This document shows, in pieces, positions 20,259 through 29,323 of a stretch of DNA of 64,000 nt. A program made the position numbers and the translations under genes. The DNA is from Rhodoferax sp. AJA081-3. Lineage in GTDB: Bacteria; Pseudomonadota; Gammaproteobacteria; Burkholderiales; Burkholderiaceae_C. Position 1 is the first letter of the stretch; every line of letters begins with the position of its first letter. The notes under the pieces are model-generated. The model saw nothing but the letters and a program-made list of their open reading frames with translations, searched no databases and was not told where the DNA came from. The DNA lies in the NCBI RefSeq assembly GCF_017798165.1, contig NZ_CP059068.1:2852001-2916000 (forward strand). Reading direction: 5' to 3'.

Positions 20259-21764
20259 ATGAGTGAGACCGTGAACACATTTGAAGCACAACAACAGGGC
20301 CGCCCAACCGGCCCGCTGGTGCAGGGGTACGAAGTCATCATCGGCTTCGAGACACACGCCCAGTTGTCCACCACCAGCAAGATCTTCAGCCGCGCCGCCA
20401 CAGCCTTTGGTGCCGAGCCCAATACCCAGGCCTGCGCCGTGGACCTGGCCCTGCCCGGTACGCTGCCGGTGATGAACAAGGGCGCCGTGCAACGCGCCAT
20501 CGAATTCGGTTTGGCCATTGGCTCACACATTGCGCCCAAGAGCATTTTTGCCCGCAAGAATTATTTCTATCCTGACCTACCCAAGGGTTACCAGATCAGC
20601 CAGTTCGAGATCCCGGTGGTGCAAGGCGGCGCGGTGGAATTCTTCATGCCCGAAGTCAAGGGTGTGGCCGAGAAAAAAACCGTGCGCCTGGTGCGCGCCC
20701 ACCTGGAAGAAGACGCCGGCAAATCGCTGCACGAAGACTTCATTGGCCAGACCGGCATCGACCTGAACCGCGCCGGCACACCGCTCTTGGAGATCGTCAC
20801 CGAGCCCGATATGCGCTCCAGCGCAGAGGCCGTGGCCTACGCCAAAGAGCTACACAAGATCGTGACCTGGATCGGCATCTGCGACGGCAATATGCAAGAG
20901 GGTTCCTTCCGCTGCGACGCCAATGTGTCGGTGCGCAAACCTGGCCAGCCGCTGGGCACACGGCGTGAGATCAAGAACCTGAACAGCTTCAAGTTCATGC
21001 AACAGGCCATCGACTACGAGGTGCGCTGGCAAATCGAGCAGATTGAAGACGGCAAAGAGATCGAGCAAGCCACCGTGTTATTCAATCCGGACACCGGCGA
21101 GACACGCGCCATGCGCACCAAGGAAGACGCCGCCGACTACCGTTACTTCCCTGACCCGGATTTGCCACCGCTATATATTTCGGAGCAATGGATCCAGGAA
21201 ATACGGGGGCTGATGGCCGAATTGCCTCGTGTCATGTCGGAACGCTTTGTTCGCGACTATGGTCTGCCCGAATACGATGCCACGCAGCTGACGCAGAGCA
21301 AGACGATTGCGGGCTACTTTGAGGCAACCGCCAACGCCTGCGGCCAGCCCAAACTCGCCAGCAACTGGATCATGGGTGAAGTTTCACGCCGCCTGAACAC
21401 CGAAGACCTGGCCATCGAAGCCGCGCCGGTGAAAGCTGCGCAACTGGCCGCCTTGATTGGCCGCATCGCCGATAGCACGGTATCCAACAACGCCGCCAAG
21501 CAGGTGTTTGAGGCGCTGTGGTCCTGCGAGGGCTCCGACGTGGACGCCATCATCGATGCCAAGGGCCTGAAACAGATGAACGACACCGGCGCCCTGGAAG
21601 CCATCGTGGATGAGGTGATCGCCGCCAATGCCAAAAACGTGGCCGAATTCAAGGCTGGCAACGAGAAGGCGCTCAACGCCCTGGTGGGTCAGATCATGAA
21701 GGCCAGCAAGGGCAAGGCCAATCCACAACAGGTCAACGACCTGTTGCGCAGCAAGCTAGGCTAA
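20259..21764 (+). CDS. gatB: Asp-tRNA(Asn)/Glu-tRNA(Gln) amidotransferase subunit B
   Basis: A 501-residue kinase-type subunit that activates the tRNA-bound Asp or Glu and accepts ammonia from GatA. The N-terminus has the conserved [13 protein letters not shown] cradle motif and D-L-A-L-P-G-T-L-P. The [10 protein letters not shown] motif is in the middle. The C-terminal part is the YqeY-like tail domain that ends G-K-A-N-P-Q-Q-V-N. It starts 1 nt after the gatA stop. Its 3' end overlaps the convergent DUF4124 gene by 4 nt. Confidence 0.96.
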   Translation: MSETVNTFEAQQQGRPTGPLVQGYEVIIGFETHAQLSTTSKIFSRAATAFGAEPNTQACAVDLALPGTLPVMNKGAVQRAIEFGLAIGSHIAPKSIFARKNYFYPDLPKGYQISQFEIPVVQGGAVEFFMPEVKGVAEKKTVRLVRAHLEEDAGKSLHEDFIGQTGIDLNRAGTPLLEIVTEPDMRSSAEAVAYAKELHKIVTWIGICDGNMQEGSFRCDANVSVRKPGQPLGTRREIKNLNSFKFMQQAIDYEVRWQIEQIEDGKEIEQATVLFNPDTGETRAMRTKEDAADYRYFPDPDLPPLYISEQWIQEIRGLMAELPRVMSERFVRDYGLPEYDATQLTQSKTIAGYFEATANACGQPKLASNWIMGEVSRRLNTEDLAIEAAPVKAAQLAALIGRIADSTVSNNAAKQVFEALWSCEGSDVDAIIDAKGLKQMNDTGALEAIVDEVIAANAKNVAEFKAGNEKALNALVGQIMKASKGKANPQQVNDLLRSKLG

Positions 21765-22423
21765 CGACTCGCCGCCGCGGTCGGCGCATTCAAGGCCCAG
21801 AGCTGGCGCAGGCGCACCAGCTCGTCGTCAAAGCGTGCATTCACCCGCTTGATCTCGCCATCCTGCTCACCGATAAAACGGCGCTGCACCGTCTGACTCT
21901 GGGCATTTTCTTCCAACTGGCGGCGCAGGTAGGCCGGTGCCGTGGCGGGGTCCTTCTTGTAGAACTCCATTTCCTGGTCAATGGCCACGCGCTGCTTGAT
22001 CAGCTCATCCAGCCGGGTTTTGGCGGCCTGTATCACCACGCCAATCTGGGCCAGCGCCTGCGCGCGCTCCTGGTCATGGACACCCTTGTTGGGGTAACGC
22101 GTCAGCAAGGCGCGGTCCCGGCGTTTCTCGTCAATGGCGCGGTTGCGCTCTTCAATCTCCCGGCGTTCTTTTTGCTCCAGCTCCGCACGCTCGGCCGCCG
22201 TCAGGCTGGGGCCAACCTTGGCCTTGACCGTGCCACTGGGGTTGAGCACCTTTTGCTCGCGGTCCGTGCATTCGGGGATGGGGCGGTCTGCGGTGAGTTT
22301 GCGGCCTTTGGCATCCACACAGGTGTAGACGCCAGGAATAACGGCCTGCGCCCAGGCAGCGGTGCAGATCACCGTAGCGATGCCAGTACCCACACCGGCG
22401 CGAACCCACTTACGCAAAGTCAT
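21761..22423 (-). CDS. Exported DUF4124-type protein with coiled-coil region
   Basis: A 220-residue protein with a signal peptide (about residues 1-26, A-A-W-A-Q). Residues 30-55 ([19 protein letters not shown]) match the DUF4124 pattern, a short beta domain common in betaproteobacterial envelope proteins. Residues about 75-120 and 125-210 are highly charged (Glu, Arg, Lys) and predicted helical or coiled-coil. The function of the family is unknown. It lies 2 nt downstream of pyrE... in transcription order pyrE comes first, so the two may be co-transcribed. Confidence 0.75.
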   Translation of the reverse strand: MTLRKWVRAGVGTGIATVICTAAWAQAVIPGVYTCVDAKGRKLTADRPIPECTDREQKVLNPSGTVKAKVGPSLTAAERAELEQKERREIEERNRAIDEKRRDRALLTRYPNKGVHDQERAQALAQIGVVIQAAKTRLDELIKQRVAIDQEMEFYKKDPATAPAYLRRQLEENAQSQTVQRRFIGEQDGEIKRVNARFDDELVRLRQLWALNAPTAAASR

Positions 22424-22425
22424 GT

Positions 22426-23103
22426 TTATCCTTCGTCAACACCGTACCGCTCCCGGTAGGCCTGCACCTGTTGGTGCGCCTGTGCCAAACCTGCTCCGCT
22501 GTGACCCGCCAGATACTGCATCAAATCGCTGAGCTTCGCAATCGAACTTACCTTTAGCCCCAATTGGCGCTGCACAAACTGCACCGCACTGTAGGGCACG
22601 TCCTGGCCGTTTTCAGTCGCTTTCTCCTGGCGGTCCAGTGCAATCAGCACACCATGGGGCGTGGCACCCGCAGCCTGGATGATGGCGATGGATTCGCGGG
22701 TGGCGGTGCCGGCGGACATCACATCGTCCACGATCAGCACACGGCCCTTGAGTGGTGCGCCCACCAGAGTGCCACCCTCGCCATGGTCCTTGGCTTCCTT
22801 GCGGTTGTAGGCAAAAGGCACATTACGGCCCAGCCGGGCCAGCTCCACCGACAGGGCCGCACCCAGCGGAATACCCTTGTAGGCGGGGCCAAAAACCATG
22901 TCGAACTCCATGCCGCTGGCCAGCAGGCGCTGGGCATAGAATCCAGCCAAACGCCCCAGCTTGGCTCCGTCGTCAAACAGGCCCGCGTTGAAGAAGTAGG
23001 GGCTCATGCGACCCGCCTTGGTCTTGAATTCACCAAAGCGCAGCACCCCGCACTCCACGGCAAACTGCACAAACTCCTGGGCCAACGGATCGAGATTCGA
23101 CAT
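22426..23103 (-). CDS. pyrE: Orotate phosphoribosyltransferase
   Basis: A 225-residue type I phosphoribosyltransferase that makes orotidine 5'-phosphate from orotate and PRPP in UMP synthesis. The PRPP loop [14 protein letters not shown] is present, as are [15 protein letters not shown] and [17 protein letters not shown] 23103 has AAGGAA 8 nt upstream. Its start codon overlaps the divergent exonuclease gene's start through the shared tetranucleotide CATG. It is a different branch from the PRTase at 57560. Confidence 0.95.
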   Translation of the reverse strand: MSNLDPLAQEFVQFAVECGVLRFGEFKTKAGRMSPYFFNAGLFDDGAKLGRLAGFYAQRLLASGMEFDMVFGPAYKGIPLGAALSVELARLGRNVPFAYNRKEAKDHGEGGTLVGAPLKGRVLIVDDVMSAGTATRESIAIIQAAGATPHGVLIALDRQEKATENGQDVPYSAVQFVQRQLGLKVSSIAKLSDLMQYLAGHSGAGLAQAHQQVQAYRERYGVDEG

Positions 23104-23902
23104 GAAAAATTCCTTGTTTAAGTTAACCAGTCTCAACCTCAATGGCATTCGCTCTGCCACCAGCAAAGGGCTGGAGGCCTGGCTGCACCAGGCCGCGCCC
23201 GATTGTATTTGTGTGCAAGAGGTCAAGGCCCAGGCTAACGATGTGGCGGGCAAGTTTGAGTCCCTGGCCGGGCTCAAGGGCTACTTTCACTTTGCCGAGA
23301 AAAAAGGCTACTCGGGCGTGGCCGCCTACACACGGCTGGAGCCCAGCGACGTGATCGTCGGTTTTGACGGTGGCGAATTTGATGGAGAAGGCCGTTATGT
23401 GGAGCTGCGTTTTGACACCCCCACACGCAAACACTCGGTCATCAGCTCCTACTTTCCCAGCGGTTCGTCGGGCGAAGACCGGCAGCAGGCCAAGTTCCGC
23501 TTTCTGGACAAGATGTACCCCCATCTGCAGGCGCTCAAGGCCCAGCGCGACTTCATTTTGTGCGGCGACATCAACATTGCCCACAAAGAGGCCGATCTGA
23601 AAAACTGGCGCAGCAACCAGAAGAACAGTGGCTTCACCCCCGAAGAGCGCGCCTGGGTGACCAAGCTGACGACGGAAGGCGGCATCGTCGATGTGTACCG
23701 CCAACTGGAGCCCGACACCACCGACGCCTGCTACACATGGTGGAGCAACCGGGGCCAGGCCTATGCCAACAACGTGGGGTGGCGGCTGGACTACCACCTG
23801 GCCACACCCGCCATGGCAGCTGGCGCCCGCACGGTGGACATCTACAAGGGTGAGAAGTTCTCTGACCATGCACCCATCACCATAGGCTACGACTGGAGTT
23901 AA
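23102..23902 (+). CDS. xthA: Exodeoxyribonuclease III family AP endonuclease
   Basis: A 266-residue DNA repair nuclease (AP endonuclease and 3'-5' exonuclease). Family motifs are L-N-L-N-G-I-R-S-A, the metal glutamate in [30 protein letters not shown] and the terminal [11 protein letters not shown] 23102 overlaps the pyrE start; TTG 23114 is an alternative start with no overlap. The 3' end overlaps the convergent small membrane protein gene by 4 nt. The exact paralogue (XthA or ExoA type) is not resolved. Confidence 0.92.
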   Translation: MKNSLFKLTSLNLNGIRSATSKGLEAWLHQAAPDCICVQEVKAQANDVAGKFESLAGLKGYFHFAEKKGYSGVAAYTRLEPSDVIVGFDGGEFDGEGRYVELRFDTPTRKHSVISSYFPSGSSGEDRQQAKFRFLDKMYPHLQALKAQRDFILCGDINIAHKEADLKNWRSNQKNSGFTPEERAWVTKLTTEGGIVDVYRQLEPDTTDACYTWWSNRGQAYANNVGWRLDYHLATPAMAAGARTVDIYKGEKFSDHAPITIGYDWS

Positions 23903-24393
23903 CGCTGCCGGGCTCGTTCTGCGGGAAAGGCGATGCTGCGCTCCACCCAGGTCCTCAGGCGCAGGGCGGTCGCATCGTTTTGTTTGGCCAGGTGGGTTAT
24001 CAGGGCGTCGTCACGCATGTGCAGGTGTGCGGGCCGGCCCATCATCTCCAGGCGTTCGGGGTAGGTAATGGCCAATACGCGGGTGTTCAGCACCGTACCC
24101 AATATGGTCTGCACGTCTGTCAGGCGAATCCATCGCCAGCCTGCACCGTCCTCCAGTACATGTACGGTGGTGCCTTTGAACACGTAATGCTGACCATGCA
24201 CCGGCAGCCACACACTGGACCGCAGCGCCTGGCGCAGCAGGGCCACCAGGTTGATCAGTGGGCGCGCCACCAGTGCGCCATACAGCGGTGAGACAAACAG
24301 CACGATCCATTTGTCGGTCCAATACCCCAAGGCCAGATACGCACCCGTGCACAGCAGAAGCTGTACCGCAGGGTGGTTCAGCCATTGCGGCAT
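23899..24393 (-). CDS. Small membrane protein of unknown function
   Basis: A 164-residue protein not recognised by family. Residues 8-45 contain one or two hydrophobic segments (LLLCTGAYLALGYW and IVLFVSPLYGALVA). The rest is soluble and mixed beta/alpha, with a stretch H-Y-V-F-K-G-T-T-V-H-V-L-E-D that could form a small beta fold facing the cytoplasm. It lies 2 nt downstream of the M48 peptidase gene on the same strand, which suggests a shared transcript and perhaps a role at the membrane. Confidence 0.65.
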   Translation of the reverse strand: MPQWLNHPAVQLLLCTGAYLALGYWTDKWIVLFVSPLYGALVARPLINLVALLRQALRSSVWLPVHGQHYVFKGTTVHVLEDGAGWRWIRLTDVQTILGTVLNTRVLAITYPERLEMMGRPAHLHMRDDALITHLAKQNDATALRLRTWVERSIAFPAERARQR

Positions 24394-24395
24394 GG

Positions 24396-25265
24396 CTACC
24401 GTGCGCGGGCGCGCTCAAACAATTGCATGACCTTGGGTAGATTGGCCTCAATATCCGCGATGCGGCGTGTACCCGCCGGGTGGGTGGACAGCCATTGCGG
24501 CGGCGCGTTTTTATTGGCCGCGCCCATCTTTTGCCACAGTGTGACACCCGCGCGCGGGTTGTAACCCGCTCGCGCTGCCAGCTCCATGCCGACCAGGTCG
24601 GCCTCGGATTCGTCGTCGCGGCTGAACTCCAGTGTCAGCAGGTTGGCGCCGCCGCTGGCGATGCCGTCGGTGATGCGCGAATCGATCCCAAAATAGCTGG
24701 AGGCCAGCGCGCCCGCCAGCCGGGCAATGCCATGGGTGGCCGCACTTTTGCCCATGCGTTCGCGGGCGTGTTCACGCAGGGCATGGGCAATTTCGTGGCC
24801 CATAACCATGGCAACCTCATCGTCGCTGAGCTGCAGCTTTTCCAATATGCCGGTGTAAAAAACAATCTTGCCCCCGGGCATACAAAAGGCATTGATCTGG
24901 CTGGAGCCGATCAGGTTGACCTCCCACTGCCAACCGCGGGCGCGGGGGTTCCAGTCCAGCGCGAACGGAATGATTTTTTGGGCAATACCGCGCAAGCGCT
25001 GCAGTTGGGCATTGTCCTTGGGGGCCAGTGCCCGCTTTTCATCCGCCTGGCTGAGCAGTTGCAGGTATTGCTTAGAAGCTGACCGTTCCACCTCTTCGGC
25101 CGGCACCAGCTTGGTAAACGCGGAGTTGCCCCCCACATCCACCCCTTCACGGGCCAGCGCCGATGGTGCCGCTGCGGACAACGCCAAGGCCCCAACGAGC
25201 AGGGCTGGACCAAAGATCGGCCGGGTAAACCCGCCGGCATGTTTGCGTTCAGAACCGATTGTCAT
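24396..25265 (-). CDS. M48-family metallopeptidase (exported)
   Basis: A 289-residue protein with an N-terminal hydrophobic leader (residues about 18-40, ending S-A-L-A-R). The zinc site H157-E-I-A-H161 lies in M-G-H-E-I-A-H-A-L-R-E-H-A-R-E, the typical M48 pattern, and the third ligand is in S-R-D-D-E-S-E-A-D. The C-terminal S-T-H-P-A-G-T-R-R-I is the usual family ending. It is probably a periplasmic quality-control protease, similar in layout to LoiP/YcaL/BepA-type enzymes but without a TPR domain. ATG 25265 is chosen because earlier in-frame codons add an unlikely Trp-rich leader. Divergent from the AmpG-like gene. Confidence 0.88.
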   Translation of the reverse strand: MTIGSERKHAGGFTRPIFGPALLVGALALSAAAPSALAREGVDVGGNSAFTKLVPAEEVERSASKQYLQLLSQADEKRALAPKDNAQLQRLRGIAQKIIPFALDWNPRARGWQWEVNLIGSSQINAFCMPGGKIVFYTGILEKLQLSDDEVAMVMGHEIAHALREHARERMGKSAATHGIARLAGALASSYFGIDSRITDGIASGGANLLTLEFSRDDESEADLVGMELAARAGYNPRAGVTLWQKMGAANKNAPPQWLSTHPAGTRRIADIEANLPKVMQLFERARAR

Positions 25266-25282
25266 AACGGTATTATTCCTCC

Positions 25283-26662
25283 ATGACCACTCCAACGCCC
25301 AGCACCACCCCATCGGCCGACAAGCCTACCTGGCTTGCCACCCTCAAGGTGTACCTGGAGCCAGCCTCGCTGCGCATGTTGTCGCTGGGGTTCTCGGCCG
25401 GCCTGCCTTTGCTGCTGGTGTTTGGAACCCTGAGCTTCTGGCTGCGCGAGGCCGGTATTGACCGTACCACGATTGGTTATTTGAGCTGGGTGGGCCTGGC
25501 CTATGGCTTTAAGTGGGTGTGGTCTCCGCTGGTGGACCGCATGCCGCTACCGCTGTTGACGCGCCTGCTGGGCCGCCGGCGCAGCTGGCTGCTGTTCGCG
25601 CAGGCTGTGATCATGGCGGGTTTGGTGTGCATGGCGTTTACCGACCCCCGGATGGCCTTGTTACCCGTGGTGTGGTGCGCCATTGCCGTGGCCTTTGGGT
25701 CTGCCACACAAGACATTGCGCTGGATGCCTTTCGCATTGAATCGGCCGACACCGAACGCCAGGCAGCCTTGTCTGCCACCTACCAGACCGGTTACCGCCT
25801 GGCCATGATCTGGGCTGGCGCCGGTGCACTGTGGATTGCGGCGCGGGCCGAAGTGCCCGCCGAGGTTGCAGGGGTCGTGGCGGGCTACCAACACGGCGCC
25901 TGGCAAACGGCCTACCTGGTCATGGCGGCCAGCATGTTGCCCGGCGTGTTGACTGTATTGTTCTCTCCGGAACCGGCCCACAAACCTATTCCGCCGGCCA
26001 AAAACGCGGCCGATTGGTTGCGCAGCGCCGTCGTGGAGCCCTTCACCGAGTTTCTGCGGCGTTATGGCATACACGCGGTGTTGATTTTGGCCCTGATAGC
26101 GACCTACCGCATCAGCGATGTGGTGATGGGCATCATGGCCAACCCGTTTTATGTGGATATGGGGTTCACCAAGGACGAGGTGGCCGCAGTCACCAAGATC
26201 TACGGCGTGGTCATGACTTTGGTGGGCGCCTTTGTAGGTGGCGCCATGGCCATGCGGTTAGGCGTGATGCGGGTATTGATGCTGGGTGCGGTCCTGAGCG
26301 CGGCGACCAATCTGATGTTTGCTTGGCTGGCCGGTCGTGGCCATGACGTGCAGGCGCTGATATTTGTGATCTCTGCGGACAACCTGGCCAGCGGCATCGC
26401 CTCGGCGGCGTTCATCGCTTACCTGTCCTCGCTGACCAATGTGAACTACTCGGCGACCCAGTACGCCATGTTCAGCTCCATGATGCTGCTCTTGCCCAAA
26501 TTTGTGGCCGGTTATTCGGGTGCTTTTGTGGACCACTTTGGTTATGCCAGCTTCTTTACGGCCACGTCGATGCTGGGTGTGCCGGTGCTGGGCCTGGTGT
26601 GGTGGGCATCCAAAGCAAAATTAGCCTCTAGCCCCCGTCCAATAAGCTCATATAGCTCCTAA
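25283..26662 (+). CDS. AmpG-like MFS transporter
   Basis: A 459-residue, twelve-helix transporter of the AmpG/PAT branch. N-terminal motif G-F-S-A-G-L-P-L-L-L-V-F-G-T-L and F-K-W-V-W-S-P-L-V-D-R, with G-S-A-T-Q-D-I-A-L-D-A-F-R-I, are the family hallmarks. AmpG imports anhydromuropeptides for cell-wall recycling and beta-lactamase induction; the role here is inferred. The last 16 or so codons, from A-S-K-A-K-L, are supplied by a copy of the dispersed TAGCCCCCG repeat (26614-26676), so the C-terminal tail may not be ancestral. Confidence 0.88.
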   Translation: MTTPTPSTTPSADKPTWLATLKVYLEPASLRMLSLGFSAGLPLLLVFGTLSFWLREAGIDRTTIGYLSWVGLAYGFKWVWSPLVDRMPLPLLTRLLGRRRSWLLFAQAVIMAGLVCMAFTDPRMALLPVVWCAIAVAFGSATQDIALDAFRIESADTERQAALSATYQTGYRLAMIWAGAGALWIAARAEVPAEVAGVVAGYQHGAWQTAYLVMAASMLPGVLTVLFSPEPAHKPIPPAKNAADWLRSAVVEPFTEFLRRYGIHAVLILALIATYRISDVVMGIMANPFYVDMGFTKDEVAAVTKIYGVVMTLVGAFVGGAMAMRLGVMRVLMLGAVLSAATNLMFAWLAGRGHDVQALIFVISADNLASGIASAAFIAYLSSLTNVNYSATQYAMFSSMMLLLPKFVAGYSGAFVDHFGYASFFTATSMLGVPVLGLVWWASKAKLASSPRPISSYSS

Positions 26663-26676
26663 TTTTATAGCATTTC
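26614..26676 (+). repeat. Dispersed TAGCCCCCG repeat, copy 2 (overlaps a gene end)
   Basis: Core AGCCTCTAGCCCCCGT, AT-rich arm with ATATAGCT and ATAGC. The first 49 bases encode the C-terminus and stop of the AmpG-like protein. The palindrome is less complete than in copies 1 and 4. Confidence 0.7.
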
Positions 26677-26755
26677 GGCTCCTGGTTTACCAAACTTTAC
26701 AGGTGCTTCAGGTGCCACGCACACGCGCTTCGACACGCGGCGATAGACTCGCCGC

Positions 26756-27472
26756 ATGAGCCAACACCTGTTGATGATCGAAGACGACGCCCGCCTGGCG
26801 GCCATGGTGGCGCAGTACCTGGAGCAATCCGGTTTTGTGGTCAGTTCTGCGGGCGACGGTGCGGCAGGGCTTGCGGCACTCAATAACCCCGTCAAGGCAA
26901 GCTCCACCGATCTGGTCATCCTGGACCTGATGCTGCCCGACATGGATGGCCTGGAGGTGTGCCGACGCATCCGCGCACTGCCCTCCAGCCTGTCCCAGGT
27001 TCCCGTCCTGATGCTGACTGCCAAAGGCGACGCCATGGACCGCATCATTGGCCTGGAAATTGGTGCGGATGACTACCTGCCCAAACCCTTCGAACCGCGC
27101 GAACTGCTGGCCCGCATACGCGCCGTGCTGCGCCGCCGGGTGGAGGGCCCCGCCACCGACAACATGACACTGCGCTTCGGCGCATTGGAGATTGACCGCG
27201 ATGCGCGCCGTGTGTCCGTAAGCGGCGCACTGTGCGAGCTGACCTCTTACCAGTTTGACCTGCTGGTGGCCCTGGCCGAGCGGGCAGGACGGGTGCTCAC
27301 GCGAGACCAGATCATGGAAGCCGTACGCGGGCGCGAGCTGGATGCCTTTGACCGCTCAATTGATGTACACATGGGCCGCATACGGGCAGCCATCGAGGCG
27401 GACCCCAAATCCCCGAAACGGATTCTGACCGTGCGTGGCGTGGGTTACGTGTTTGCCCGTCAGCAAGATTGA
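26756..27472 (+). CDS. OmpR/PhoB-family response regulator
   Basis: A 238-residue two-domain regulator. The receiver has the acidic pocket E-D-D near residue 8, the phosphoacceptor Asp in L-V-I-L-D-L-M-L-P-D-M-D-G and the K in Y-L-P-K-P-F-E. The C-terminal winged helix carries L-T-S-Y-Q-F-D-L-L and the R-G-V-G-Y-V-F end. It overlaps the sensor kinase gene (stop and start share TGATG), so they form one pair. It resembles RstA/CpxR-type regulators; its regulon is unknown. The 93-bp gap upstream probably contains the promoter. Confidence 0.9.
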   Translation: MSQHLLMIEDDARLAAMVAQYLEQSGFVVSSAGDGAAGLAALNNPVKASSTDLVILDLMLPDMDGLEVCRRIRALPSSLSQVPVLMLTAKGDAMDRIIGLEIGADDYLPKPFEPRELLARIRAVLRRRVEGPATDNMTLRFGALEIDRDARRVSVSGALCELTSYQFDLLVALAERAGRVLTRDQIMEAVRGRELDAFDRSIDVHMGRIRAAIEADPKSPKRILTVRGVGYVFARQQD

Positions 27473-28761
27473 TGCACCGCCTCTATATCCGCATCTGGCT
27501 GGCCGTTGTTTTGGCCGTTGCCGTGCTCACGCTGCTGGTTGGGTGGGCGTGGCGCATGGCCTCGGACCCGCCCTTGCGCGAAGTTGTGGCCCGCAACCAG
27601 GCCGGCGAAGTGATTGGCCAGGGGCGCGCACGTTTGGGGCGGTCTCCCAATTCACCGGGTTGGGTCATGCCGCCCAAGCAGCCGCCGGATGCCAACGCGG
27701 ATGCCGACGGTCCATCCGAGCCCGCCAGCAGCACCGACGACACACCGCGTGAACCCCGTGGCCGGTATGGCCCAGGGCCCGAGTTTGATGTTCGTATGCA
27801 GGACGGGCAGACCATATCGATCCACATGCCGCGTGCGCGACAGTCGCAGTGGCGTGCGCCATTTGGATTTTTTTGGACACTGGGTTTGGTCGGCGTAGCC
27901 GTGGCCCTGGCAACCTACCCCATCGTGCGGCGCCTGACCCGCCGGCTAGAGGCCCTGCAGCGCAGCGTGCAGCAGTGGGGCGATGGTGACTTGAGCGCAC
28001 GGGTGCCGGTGGGCGGCAAAGACGAGGTGGGCTTTCTGGCCACCCGCTTCAACCATGCCGCGCAGCAAGTAGAAACCCTGGTCAAGACCCGTGACGCCTT
28101 GTTGGCATCCCAAAAATCCCTGCTCGCCAATGCGTCCCACGAGTTGCGTTCACCGTTGACCCGTATCCGCATGGGCCTGGAGTTTTTGGGTAACCCGTCT
28201 GACCCGGCAGTGAACCGGGCGAAAGACGAGATCACCCGCAATATCCAGGAACTGGACCAACTGATCGACGAAATATTACTGGCCAGCCGCCTGGACGCCA
28301 AAGAGGCCGACCTGGGCAGCATTGAACCCGTGGATTTGCTGGGTTTGGCGGCCGAAGAATGTGCACGCACCGGCGCCACGCTGGATGCCGATCCAGCGTG
28401 CGGAGCGCTGGTGGTCCCGGGGGTTAACAAGCTGCTACGCCGCGCAGTGCGCAATTTGCTCGAAAACGCGGGGCGCCATGCCAAGGGAGCAGCCACCCTG
28501 ACGCTGGCCCAGGATGGCAGTTTTGCAGTCATTCGCGTGTGCGACAGGGGTCCGGGTGTGCCCCAAGCCTTTCGTGAGCGTATCTTCGAACCCTTCTACC
28601 GCCTGCCAGGCGCATCGGAGCGTGACGGCGGGGTTGGGCTGGGGTTGGCACTGGTCAAGTCCATAACACTGCGCCATGGCGGCACGGTGGTATGCAAAGA
28701 CAACCCCGCCGGTGGCGCCTGTTTTGAGATTCGCTTGCCACAAGGCGCTGCCGCGGTCTAG
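27472..28761 (+). CDS. Two-component sensor histidine kinase
   Basis: A 429-residue kinase. Membrane segment 1 is at about residues 7-25, followed by a short periplasmic sensor of about 105 residues rich in Pro and Asp. Segment 2 is near F-W-T-L-G-L-V-G-V-A-V-A-L, then a HAMP domain. The phosphoacceptor is in N-A-S-H-E-L-R-S-P-L-T-R, the N box in L-L-E-N-A-G-R-H, and the G boxes in D-R-G-P-G-V and G-V-G-L-G-L-A-L-V. ATG 27472 overlaps the regulator stop. A CpxA/RstB-like envelope sensor is inferred from architecture only. Confidence 0.9.
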   Translation: MHRLYIRIWLAVVLAVAVLTLLVGWAWRMASDPPLREVVARNQAGEVIGQGRARLGRSPNSPGWVMPPKQPPDANADADGPSEPASSTDDTPREPRGRYGPGPEFDVRMQDGQTISIHMPRARQSQWRAPFGFFWTLGLVGVAVALATYPIVRRLTRRLEALQRSVQQWGDGDLSARVPVGGKDEVGFLATRFNHAAQQVETLVKTRDALLASQKSLLANASHELRSPLTRIRMGLEFLGNPSDPAVNRAKDEITRNIQELDQLIDEILLASRLDAKEADLGSIEPVDLLGLAAEECARTGATLDADPACGALVVPGVNKLLRRAVRNLLENAGRHAKGAATLTLAQDGSFAVIRVCDRGPGVPQAFRERIFEPFYRLPGASERDGGVGLGLALVKSITLRHGGTVVCKDNPAGGACFEIRLPQGAAAV

Positions 28762-28867
28762 TGGATCCGTCCATCTGGACGAAAGACAGGCCAAATGCGG
28801 CTTTTCTGAAAGAACCCCACAAACAGGGGATACCGGTATTCATCCCGCTCCCCTACAGTTGAACCCA

Positions 28868-28989
28868 CTGCTGTCACAGTTAAGCGAAAAAAGCTTGGCA
28901 TAGCCCCAGAAGTCGGGCGGCCTGCAAAGAATCCAACGACGTCCCTCTCGGGGGACTTTTACAAAGCCACCCTAGGGTGGCTTTTTTTT
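28868..28989 (+). ncRNA. Candidate small RNA or 3' UTR ending in a terminator
   Basis: This is the first part of a 562-nt gap after the kinase gene. A short stem GTCCC/GGGAC (28941-28956) is followed at once by a strong terminator (28963-28989). A TTGAAC element at about 28859-28864 could be a -35 box. It may equally be the kinase 3' UTR. No family is recognised. Confidence 0.3.
28963..28989 (+). terminator. Rho-independent terminator
   Basis: AAGCCACCC and GGGTGGCTT form a perfect stem, followed by eight T. It ends the kinase operon or the candidate RNA before the receptor leader. Confidence 0.85.
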
Positions 28990-29323
28990 CGCCGATACAC
29001 CGCTAGCCAGTTTGGGTAACCGTTGTGTTTGCGCCACCTGTTACCAGACAGCGTCACCATCCTGACCAAAGCGTCAAAATTATTTAACACAAATTTAGAC
29101 GGGAATCTACGCCCTTTAGGGGTGCATCCCGTTATTTTTTATCACTTTTTGAGTGCCTGGGTCCGTCCAAATTTGTGCAGCGCAACAAACCCACACAGAT
29201 TTGATGTTTTGACGCAACACGTTGTTACTAAATGGTAACGAACAGGGTTGACCCGACTGCAAAGCAATGTGTTTCCTAAGTAAAGTTGCAGGTCGTTTAT
29301 CAAATTCTTGGAGTTAATTCCTT
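28990..29323 (+). other. Long structured leader of the Oar-like receptor gene
   Basis: This 334-nt stretch holds no convincing gene. It is AT-richer than its surroundings. GACGGGA (29098-29104) pairs with TCCCGTT (29127-29133), enclosing CCCTTTAGGG, and is followed by T6, so it resembles an intrinsic terminator inside the leader. A second small stem GTTAC/GTAAC lies at about 29224-29239. TTGACC at 29248-29253 is a possible -35 box. No known riboswitch signature is recognised. Confidence 0.4.
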
